Assembly (NCBI GenBank): GCA_016780605.1
Contig: JADHLS010000194.1
Span: 1 to 8,471 of the forward strand
Reading direction: 5' to 3'
Length of the DNA: 8,471 nt
Source of the DNA: Reyranella sp.
GTDB lineage: Bacteria > Pseudomonadota > Alphaproteobacteria > Reyranellales > Reyranellaceae
In this document: positions 1 through 5,658 of the stretch, in pieces
Layout: each line of letters starts with the position of its first letter
Numbering within the stretch: position 1 is the first letter of the stretch
Made by a program: the position numbers and the translations under genes
The notes under the pieces: generated by a model
The model's database searches: none
The model's input: the letters and a program-made list of their open reading frames with translations, nothing else
Told to the model about the DNA's origin: nothing

Positions 1-126
1 TCCGGTATCTTGCCCTATAACCCGGGTGGGACCGCGTTCGCTCGATCGAACGGGCCGAGCGGGGCGTCAACGTTACATTCAGGGCCGCGCAGTGGCGGGG
101 GAGCCGGAGCGGCTGGGCTGGGTCAC
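1..126. other. Upstream region of the repeat-protein gene
   Basis: This stretch has no gene I can support. An open frame runs through it into the repeat protein, but the signal peptide places the true start at 127. A TATAAC hexamer at 16-21 resembles a -10 box, but its -35 box would fall at or beyond the window edge and cannot be judged. An inverted-repeat cluster lies at 35-52 and is listed separately. No good Shine-Dalgarno sequence precedes the ATG at 127; the nearest GGAG (106-109) is 17 bases away. Confidence 0.4.
35..52. promoter_or_regulatory. Inverted repeat, possible operator
   Basis: CGTTCG (35-40) and CGAACG (47-52) are perfect reverse complements around a 6-base spacer. They overlap the 8-base palindrome TCGATCGA at 42-49. 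The site lies about 75 bases upstream of the repeat-protein start and downstream of the TATAAC at 16-21, a position fitting a repressor site. That role is inference only; short dyads are common by chance in GC-rich DNA. Confidence 0.2.
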
Positions 127-966
127 ATGACTAAAATTGCATTCCGGGCGCAGTGTGTTGTGCTGGCATCTCTGCTGTGGTGCGCGTCGGTGCACGCGCA
201 GGCTCCCGCCGACCAGGCTCAGGGCCAGACTCAGCAGGGACAGAACCAGCAGCAGGCGCAGGCCGAGCAGAACCAGGCGCAGAATCCGCCCATTTCTCAG
301 CGGCAGCAGCAGGGCTCCGGCCCACAACAGGGCAGTGGCCCGTTGCAGGGCGCAGGACCGCTTCAGGGCGTCGATCCTGGGACAGCCGCGCCTGGCGCTG
401 CTCCGGGTCCAGACGGTCAGCCGGCTCCTGGGCGGCAGGCCGCCGGTCCGTTGCAGGGCGCTGGGCCTCTTCAAGGAGCGGGTCCGCTTCAAGGAGCAGG
501 GCCGCTGCAGGGGGCAGGTCCGCTGCAGAGCGCTGGCCCGTTGCAAAGTGCTGGTCCGCTTCAGAATGCGGGACCGTTGCAGAACGCTGCGCCGTTGCAG
601 GCCGTTGCGCCGGTCGCAGTGCCGGGCGGTCTTAACGCGCTGTCGATGCCGAACGTCGGTGGCCTGCCGCCGGCGCCGCCGGCTGACGGTCCCGCCCTCG
701 CGCTGGCGCCGGCTCAGCTTGCCACGCTGTCGAGCGGCAACGTGACGTCGATGAATCAGCTGCTCGCCCAGTTGGTCGGGAGCAATCTCAGCAGCAGCGC
801 GCTCGCGGCACTGGTGGACACCGTCGTGACGCCGCAGCCTACGTTCACGGCGACATCCGCACCGACGCCGACGCCGAGCACGCCGACCTTCACACCGACG
901 ACGTACACTCCACCGACGCCGGCGCCGGTGCCGACTAATCCGGTCCAATATGTCAGCGGGTCCTAA
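127..966 (+). CDS. Secreted GAGPLQ-repeat, Gln/Pro/Thr-rich protein of unknown function
   Basis: I do not recognise a family. The 279-residue product starts with a signal peptide (basic N-terminus, hydrophobic core about residues 9-20, likely cleavage after AQA at residue 26), which decides the ATG at 127 over an in-frame ATG at 10. A Gln-rich stretch (27-62) follows. Hexapeptide units of consensus G-A-G-P-L-Q occur at 63-80 (three) and 105-158 (nine). Then come a Pro/Ala-rich segment, a possibly helical stretch rich in Leu, Ser and Ala (about 195-234), and a Thr/Pro-rich tail (235-272). The mature protein contains no cysteine and is probably largely disordered. It is the first gene before the EPS export genes, so a matrix or export-accessory role is plausible but inferred. 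Proline-bound Thr in the tail could be glycosylated. The clear signal peptide and the retained repeat peptide despite varied codons argue that it is a real gene. Confidence 0.75.
   Translation: MTKIAFRAQCVVLASLLWCASVHAQAPADQAQGQTQQGQNQQQAQAEQNQAQNPPISQRQQQGSGPQQGSGPLQGAGPLQGVDPGTAAPGAAPGPDGQPAPGRQAAGPLQGAGPLQGAGPLQGAGPLQGAGPLQSAGPLQSAGPLQNAGPLQNAAPLQAVAPVAVPGGLNALSMPNVGGLPPAPPADGPALALAPAQLATLSSGNVTSMNQLLAQLVGSNLSSSALAALVDTVVTPQPTFTATSAPTPTPSTPTFTPTTYTPPTPAPVPTNPVQYVSGS
313..366 (+). repeat. First GPLQ repeat block, 3 x 18 bp
   Basis: Three in-frame 18-base units encode GSGPQQ, GSGPLQ and GAGPLQ in the repeat protein. The block is separated from the main array by a 24-codon Pro/Gly/Ala-rich linker, and its first unit is the most divergent. 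Confidence 0.85.
439..600 (+). repeat. Main GAGPLQ repeat array, 9 x 18 bp
   Basis: Nine contiguous in-frame 18-base units encode AAGPLQ, four GAGPLQ, two SAGPLQ, NAGPLQ and NAAPLQ. P-L-Q is invariant, while the first position drifts from A/G to S to N along the array. No two units are identical at the DNA level: Leu alternates among TTG, CTT and CTG, and Gln between CAG and CAA. This suggests an old expansion held at the protein level rather than recent slippage. Confidence 0.9.
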
Positions 967-1036
967 CGCGCACGGATCGGGACACAGTTTCTTCCAGCCG
1001 ACGCTTGGTCCGTTGCCGGGATGGTCTGCCAGTTCC

Positions 1037-2389
1037 ATGACAATTCGTGCGTCTCGCGTACAGCTGATCTGGTCACCTCTGGTGGGCTGGGTGTTGCTGT
1101 CGTGCGCCATGTCGGTGGCGCAGGCACAGGTCGAGACGCCGTCGCCGGCGAAGCAGACGCTCGACCAGCAGACGCCGCAGGTCGACTTGCCTGACGTCAC
1201 CACATCAACACCGGCCGCCGGCCAGCGGGCCGACGGCAACGAGCTCGGCACGAGCATCGGCGCATTCACGCTGTATTCGCAGCTCGATATCAATGTGGGC
1301 TACGACGACAACGTGTTCGCCACGGCGGCGCCGACAACGCCGTCGCCGTTCGTGCTCGCGCGGCCGTCGGCCGAACTCCGCTCGGAATGGCTGAACCATT
1401 CGCTGCGTTTTCTCGCGGCGGGCGGCTTCGGCTTCTATCAGTCGGCACCGACGCAGAACTTCCAGAATTATACCGTGCAGGTCGACGGTAAGCTCGACAT
1501 CCGCAACGACATCTACGCCACCGGCCTCATCGCCTATCGGCGCAGCACCGAGGCGCTCGGTACGCCGAACGTCTCGTTCGCCCAGGCGCCGACCGTGGTC
1601 GATACGATTCCGGTGGAGCTTGGATATTATCAACGATTCAATCGTCTCTTCTATCAGCTCGGCGTAGCGGCAACGAAGTACTGGTTCTACGACTACAGCA
1701 CCATCACCGCGACGGGCTTGCCGGGATCCAGCCGCGACCGCACCGAGTACGAGGAGAAGCTGCGCGTCGGCTACGAGATCACCGATCGCGTTTCGCTGTT
1801 CGTGGGATCCAGTCTCAACCAGCGCGTCTATGCGCAGGTGGTCAACGTTGCGGGTCAGCAGCGCGATTCCACCGGGTGGAATGTCAACACCGGCATGTTG
1901 TGGACGCTCGGCCCCAAGACGACGTTGGAAGGATCGGTCGGCACGACCAACCAGACCTATTCCGCCGACGGCTCGACCGTATCGGCCTTCACGTTCATGT
2001 TGGCCGGTTCGTGGAACGGCTACGAGCCCCTGATTCTGCGGCCGTCGATCAACCGATCCATCAATGAATCGGCGTTGTCGAACTACCAGAACTACGTCTC
2101 GACCGTCTTCGGCGTCGATTGGGTCTACGACATCCACTATCCGTGGAAGGCGGTCGGCGGCATCTCCTACAACACGGCCGACTATACGCCGGTGCCCGGC
2201 CTCGCCGGCGTCAACCCACGCACCGACACCTTCATCAAAGCCTCGATCGGTTTCCTCTACGAGGTGCGTCCGCAATACTCGATCGGACCGCTGTATGAGT
2301 ACAGCCAGGGCTCGAGCACAGATGTGGCGGCTGGCGGCCCGCAATTCAGCCGCAACATGTTCTCCATTCGTCTGGTCGCGAGACGGTGA
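1037..2389 (+). CDS. Outer-membrane beta-barrel protein of EPS loci (BBP2_2/VpsM-like)
   Basis: The 450-residue product has a signal peptide (hydrophobic core about residues 8-28, cleavage near AQA at 28-30). A Pro/Gln/Thr-rich periplasmic linker (about 31-70) follows, then an alternating, aromatic-rich beta pattern to the end. The segment around 80-100 (LDINVGYDDNVF) is the characteristic opening of putative beta-barrel porin 2 (PF10082-type) proteins of polysaccharide clusters. I chose ATG 1037 because it places the signal peptide at the N-terminus; ATG 950 is also in frame, but would overlap the previous gene by 17 bases and add 29 non-hydrophobic residues. Neither start has a strong ribosome site. 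The final strand ends in Arg-Arg rather than the usual terminal aromatic. Four bases separate the stop from the export lipoprotein gene, so the two are surely co-transcribed. Likely role: outer-membrane passage for the polymer, inferred from family and context. Confidence 0.85.
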   Translation: MTIRASRVQLIWSPLVGWVLLSCAMSVAQAQVETPSPAKQTLDQQTPQVDLPDVTTSTPAAGQRADGNELGTSIGAFTLYSQLDINVGYDDNVFATAAPTTPSPFVLARPSAELRSEWLNHSLRFLAAGGFGFYQSAPTQNFQNYTVQVDGKLDIRNDIYATGLIAYRRSTEALGTPNVSFAQAPTVVDTIPVELGYYQRFNRLFYQLGVAATKYWFYDYSTITATGLPGSSRDRTEYEEKLRVGYEITDRVSLFVGSSLNQRVYAQVVNVAGQQRDSTGWNVNTGMLWTLGPKTTLEGSVGTTNQTYSADGSTVSAFTFMLAGSWNGYEPLILRPSINRSINESALSNYQNYVSTVFGVDWVYDIHYPWKAVGGISYNTADYTPVPGLAGVNPRTDTFIKASIGFLYEVRPQYSIGPLYEYSQGSSTDVAAGGPQFSRNMFSIRLVARR

Positions 2390-2393
2390 TGCC

Positions 2394-3020
2394 GTGAGTA
2401 TCCGGATCGTAGCTCTCCTGGACTTGTTGTCCGCCTTGGGTCGCAAGGTGGTATTGGCGGTCGCGCTGTCGCTGGCCGCTGCCGCTTGCGATCCCCAGCC
2501 GCCGATGACGGCCAACACGCTGCAGCAGCCGTCGCAGGTCACCCAGACCATCCGCATGGCCGAATACCGGGTCGCCCCAGGCGATCGGGTTCGCATCGTC
2601 GTGGTGTCCGATCCTGAGCTGTCCGGCGAGTATGAGATCGACTCGGCAGGCATGATCTCGCCACGCATGGCCGGGCGGGTTTCGGTGGTGGGCATGACCA
2701 CGGCCGAGATTGAGGAGACACTGCGGACGCGCTACCGGATCGACGGGCTCCTGCGCGTCGCCAGATTGAGCGTGGACTTGGTCGCCCGCAGGCCTTTCTA
2801 CATTCTCGGTGAGGTTGGTCGGCCGGGGTCATTTCCCTATGTTTCGGGGATAAATGTGGCCCAGGCGGTGGCTATTGCGGGTGGGTTCACCCGGCGGGCC
2901 TCCAAGGCGCGCATGACGATTCAGCGGTTCAATCAGACCCAGGGCATGGAAGAAACCGTGACCGAGGATAGCCCGGTGGGCCCGGGCGACATCATTCGGG
3001 TACCGGAGCGCTGGTTCTGA
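2394..3020 (+). CDS. Polysaccharide export lipoprotein, short Wza/GumB/ExoF-type (OPX)
   Basis: The 208-residue product begins at GTG 2394, four bases after the barrel gene. This start gives a lipoprotein signal peptide: Arg17-Lys18, a hydrophobic core (19-31) and lipobox A-A-A-C with Cys32. A Poly_export domain (about 58-120) opens with EYRVAPGDRVRI, and an SLBB domain (about 132-165) carries YILGEVGRPGSFPY. The protein stops shortly after. It therefore lacks the extra SLBB repeats and C-terminal amphipathic helix with which E. coli Wza forms its own outer-membrane pore, and resembles the short GumB class. Role: periplasmic, membrane-anchored part of the EPS export channel, working with the beta-barrel upstream and the co-polymerase downstream. 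Family assignment is firm; pairing with the barrel is inferred from adjacency and size. Confidence 0.92.
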   Translation: MSIRIVALLDLLSALGRKVVLAVALSLAAAACDPQPPMTANTLQQPSQVTQTIRMAEYRVAPGDRVRIVVVSDPELSGEYEIDSAGMISPRMAGRVSVVGMTTAEIEETLRTRYRIDGLLRVARLSVDLVARRPFYILGEVGRPGSFPYVSGINVAQAVAIAGGFTRRASKARMTIQRFNQTQGMEETVTEDSPVGPGDIIRVPERWF

Positions 3021-3093
3021 TCCGCCGATAGGGCAGTGGCGTAGGCGTTTGGAATGGCGGTGTGGGGCCGCCGGTATTGGGAAGGAAGACCGC

Positions 3094-3115
3094 GAGGTGC
3101 CCCAAAAGGCATCTC
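3094..3115 (+). terminator. Stem-loop, possible terminator or attenuator
   Basis: GAGGTGCC (3094-3101) pairs with GGCATCTC (3108-3115) over 8 base pairs, one of them G-U, around the 6-base loop CCAAAA. There is no run of T directly after the stem, only TCGTTT about seven bases on, so a classical intrinsic terminator is not shown. It sits 74 bases after the export lipoprotein stop and could lessen read-through into the kinase gene. Confidence 0.35.
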
Positions 3116-3137
3116 CGGGACGTCGTTTATGGGTGTC

Positions 3138-3163
3138 GTCGCGAGTATACTTTAGTCGCGGAG
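3138..3163 (+). promoter_or_regulatory. Candidate promoter with overlapping dyad, and RBS, for the kinase gene
   Basis: TATACT at 3146-3151 matches the sigma-70 -10 consensus at five of six positions. No good -35 box lies 16-18 bases upstream; TCGTTT (3123-3128) is poor. The -10 is bracketed by CGCGA (3140-3144) and TCGCG (3156-3160), a 5-bp inverted repeat centred on 3150. The same bases can be read as a GTCGCG direct repeat (3138-3143 and 3155-3160). A weak -35 with a symmetric site suggests regulator control, by inference. Transcription would start near 3158. GGAG at 3160-3163, nine bases before ATG 3173, is a good ribosome site, but the leader would be only about 15 bases. Confidence 0.45.
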
Positions 3164-3172
3164 TGAATTGGG

Positions 3173-5551
3173 ATGGGATCGTTTCCTAGGGTCGACCAGA
3201 TCGTCGATGACTCGGCCGCAAACCGGATCGTACCGGCGTCCGAGCCTGCCGTGCTGGCGCCCGTTCGTTCGGGCGATGCCCCCAATGAGCTGTGGGAATG
3301 GTTGCGTCTGCTCAACCGCCGCAAGGCGCTGATCGTTGGCTGCGGTCTGGTGGCGGTGGCGCTGATGGCGTTGATCATCGCGCAGGCCACCCCGATGTAC
3401 AAAGCCCTGGCCCGCCTGTTGCTCGACACGCGGACCTCGAAGGTCGTCACCACGGAAGCGGCGCTGTCGGGCGTCGATCCGATGAATATGGGCGCTATCC
3501 AGAGCGAGCTCGAGGTCATCCAGTCCGACTTCCTGATCGGCCGGGTCGTCGACAAGCTGGGGTTGGCCAACAATCCGGACTTCAACGGTACCAAGCCGCC
3601 GGGCTTCATCGACTCAGCCTTCGCCCCCTTGCGCGAGCTGTGGTCCACCGGCATCTCGACCCTGCTGGCGCCAGCGCCCAAGCCGCAGCAGCAGGCTCAG
3701 CCGGCGCGCTCGAGCCGCGCCGCCGAGGAGAGCGATCCGCGCCGGCGCGCCGCGATCGGCGCCGTTGCCGGCCATCTCAGCGTCACGCTGATGGGTCGCA
3801 CCTACGTCATCCTGATCACCGTCGAGAGTCCCGACGGGGCGATGTCGGCGCGCATCGCCAACGCCATCGCCGAAGCCTATCTCGCCGACCAGATCGACAC
3901 CAAGAACGAAGCCAACCGCCGCGCCACCGAGTGGCTGGAACAGCGCCTCGCCGAGCTGCGCCGCAATCTCCAGGTGGCCGAGGAAGCGGCCGCCGCCTAT
4001 CGCCGCGACAAGGGGCTGGCCGGCAGTCCCGAGGGCGCGGTTTCGACCCAGACCCTGTCCGAGCTGAACGGCAAGTATGTCGCCGCCCGCACCAAGCGTA
4101 TCGAGCGCGAGGCACGCCTGGTCGCGCTCAGCAAGGCAAGCCTCAACCCGGGTGAGATCGCCAACATTGCCGAAGTGTCGGGCAACACGACGCTGGCCGC
4201 CTTGCGAATCCAGGACGTTGAGCTTACGCGCAAGATGGCCGAGTTGTCATCGATGCTGGGCGACAACCATCCCAAGATGATCCAGGCGCGCAACGAGCTC
4301 GCGGCGGTTCGCTCCCGCTTCCTGAGCGAGACGCAGCGCATCACGCTCGCCGTGCGCGCCGAGCTCGACGCCGCCAAGGCCGAAGAGGACGAGCTCAAGG
4401 AGATGGTCGACAAGGCCGCGGTCGTGTCCGGAACGGCGAGCCAATACGAAGCAGAACAGAAGCAGCTGGAGCGTGAGGCTCAGTCGAACCGCACGCTTTA
4501 CGAGAGCTTCCTCACCCGCTTCAAGGAACTGCGCGAGCAGCAGGACATCCAGCGGGCCGATGCGCGTATCCTGGCCTATGCCTACCCGTCCGGCGCCCCG
4601 TCCTCGCCGAACTACAAGTCCGGCCTGATGGCGGCCTTCTTGATCGGCTGTCTGCTCGGCATGGCGGGCGCCGTCGCCGCCGAGAAGCTCGATCGCGTCT
4701 TCCGCTCCGCCGCGCAGGTCGAGGAGGCAACCGGCGTCGGGGTGTTGGGCATGGTGCCCGAGGTCAAGGGCTCCGCCGCCAACCGTTCCAACGTCGTCGG
4801 GCATGTCCTGGAGAACACGACGGCGCCCGCCGCTGAGGCGATCCGGGCCGTCTTCACCGCCATCAGCCTCGGCAGCCTCGACCGGCCGCCCAGGGTCGTC
4901 GCCGTCACCTCCGCTACGCCGAGTGAGGGCAAGACGACATTCGTGGCGTCGCTTGGCGGCCTGCTCACCAAGATGAACGCCTCGCGGCGCGTGCTGATTG
5001 TCGACCTCGACCTGCGTCAGGCCAGGATGTCGGCCGCGCTCGGCATGAAGGATCGGTCAGGCACCATCGACGACTACCTGATGGGCCTGAAGACGCTGGA
5101 GGAGTGTACCAAGCGCCATGAAGGGTCGGGCGTCGACTACATCCTGGCCAGGCCCAACACGCCGAATGCGCCGGAAATCCTCGAATCGCATGCCATGAAG
5201 GCGGCGCTGGCCACCTTCTCGGAGCGCTACGACCTCGTGATCCTGGACGGCCCGCCGGTGATGGCGGTGTCGGATGGGCGCATCATTTCGCGACTGGCCG
5301 ACTACACCGTGTTCATCGTGCAGTGGGCCAAGACGCCGCGCGAGGTAGTCAAGACCGCGGTCAACGCGCTGCTGGGCGTCACCAACCACGTCGGCATCGT
5401 GATCAACCGAGTCAATCTCGCCAAGCATGCGCGCTACGGCTATGGCGACCACGGTGACTACTACTCGCGCTACCGCGGCTACTACGGCACGGGTACAGAG
5501 GCGACGGCCAGCCCGTCGGCGCGCCCGCCGCTCACGCTGGCCAAGAGGTAG
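3173..5551 (+). CDS. Polysaccharide co-polymerase fused to BY-type tyrosine kinase (Wzc/ExoP-like)
   Basis: The 792-residue inner-membrane protein regulates EPS chain length and export. In order: a cytoplasmic N-terminus; TM1 (about 52-71); a Wzz-type periplasmic domain with long coiled coils (about 245-315 and 345-460); the Pro-rich motif before TM2 (YPSGAPSSPN, 471-480); TM2 (about 483-503); and a cytoplasmic kinase domain. The kinase has Walker A (ATPSEGKTT, 581-589, Lys587), Walker A' (D611-L-D613-L-R615) and Walker B (VILDGPP, Asp692). The tail holds seven tyrosines (755, 757, 763, 764, 767, 770, 771), the usual autophosphorylation cluster. Length is typical of the single-chain proteobacterial type. 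A Gln/Pro/Arg-rich linker (about 167-192) in the periplasmic domain is unusual. The GGAG ribosome site supports ATG 3173. The gene follows the export lipoprotein, its expected partner, and precedes a phosphatase gene. Confidence 0.95.
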   Translation: MGSFPRVDQIVDDSAANRIVPASEPAVLAPVRSGDAPNELWEWLRLLNRRKALIVGCGLVAVALMALIIAQATPMYKALARLLLDTRTSKVVTTEAALSGVDPMNMGAIQSELEVIQSDFLIGRVVDKLGLANNPDFNGTKPPGFIDSAFAPLRELWSTGISTLLAPAPKPQQQAQPARSSRAAEESDPRRRAAIGAVAGHLSVTLMGRTYVILITVESPDGAMSARIANAIAEAYLADQIDTKNEANRRATEWLEQRLAELRRNLQVAEEAAAAYRRDKGLAGSPEGAVSTQTLSELNGKYVAARTKRIEREARLVALSKASLNPGEIANIAEVSGNTTLAALRIQDVELTRKMAELSSMLGDNHPKMIQARNELAAVRSRFLSETQRITLAVRAELDAAKAEEDELKEMVDKAAVVSGTASQYEAEQKQLEREAQSNRTLYESFLTRFKELREQQDIQRADARILAYAYPSGAPSSPNYKSGLMAAFLIGCLLGMAGAVAAEKLDRVFRSAAQVEEATGVGVLGMVPEVKGSAANRSNVVGHVLENTTAPAAEAIRAVFTAISLGSLDRPPRVVAVTSATPSEGKTTFVASLGGLLTKMNASRRVLIVDLDLRQARMSAALGMKDRSGTIDDYLMGLKTLEECTKRHEGSGVDYILARPNTPNAPEILESHAMKAALATFSERYDLVILDGPPVMAVSDGRIISRLADYTVFIVQWAKTPREVVKTAVNALLGVTNHVGIVINRVNLAKHARYGYGDHGDYYSRYRGYYGTGTEATASPSARPPLTLAKR

Positions 5552-5611
5552 CGCCAAAGGCATAGGGGTGCGTCACGCGCCAGATCTGGTCACGGTGGTT
5601 CGGACGCGCCT

Positions 5612-5628
5612 CGCCGGCTGAGCCGGCG
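5612..5628. repeat. 17-bp perfect palindrome (GC hairpin) before the phosphatase
   Basis: CGCCGGCT and AGCCGGCG flank a single central G at 5620. As RNA it would fold into a 7-bp, all-GC stem (5612-5618 with 5622-5628) with loop TGA. It lies 61 bases after the kinase stop and 10 bases before a GGAGG at 5638-5642. No T-run follows. It could be a terminator-like or processing hairpin, a translation-control element or an operator. If the phosphatase starts upstream of 5659, as homologues suggest, it is coding sequence (S-P-A-E-P-A). Confidence 0.5.
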
Positions 5629-5658
5629 TCGATTCCCGGAGGACAGGCGGTCTATGCC

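Larger units (their letters stand above)
3021..3172 (+). other. Intergenic region between export lipoprotein and kinase genes
   Basis: This is the largest gap in the + strand gene set. It contains a GGCGG/CCGCC inverted repeat (3056-3060 and 3068-3072), a better stem-loop at 3094-3115 and a candidate promoter with dyad at 3138-3160, the latter two listed separately. The arrangement suggests that the kinase gene can be transcribed independently of the two outer-membrane genes. Confidence 0.5.

Noticed and set aside
313..600. CRISPR array as explanation for the repeats
   Set aside because: The units are contiguous, in frame and without spacers, so they are protein-coding repeats.
137..745. Alternative + frame through the repeat region
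   Set aside because: The product is Arg/Cys-rich and lacks domain-like order, whereas the frame starting at 127 has a signal peptide and ordered repeats.
79..1293. Long antisense open frame (404 codons) opposite the repeat protein and barrel start
   Set aside because: Its product is Arg/Ser/Cys-rich with no domain-like pattern. It is explained by GC-rich codon structure of the real + strand genes.
1205..2701. Long antisense open frame (498 codons) opposite the beta-barrel gene
   Set aside because: It spans the junction of two well-supported + strand genes, is Arg-rich and shows no recognisable motif.
3056..3072. GGCGG/CCGCC hairpin as terminator of the export lipoprotein gene
   Set aside because: The stem has only five pairs with a seven-base loop and no T-run; the stem-loop at 3094-3115 is the better candidate.
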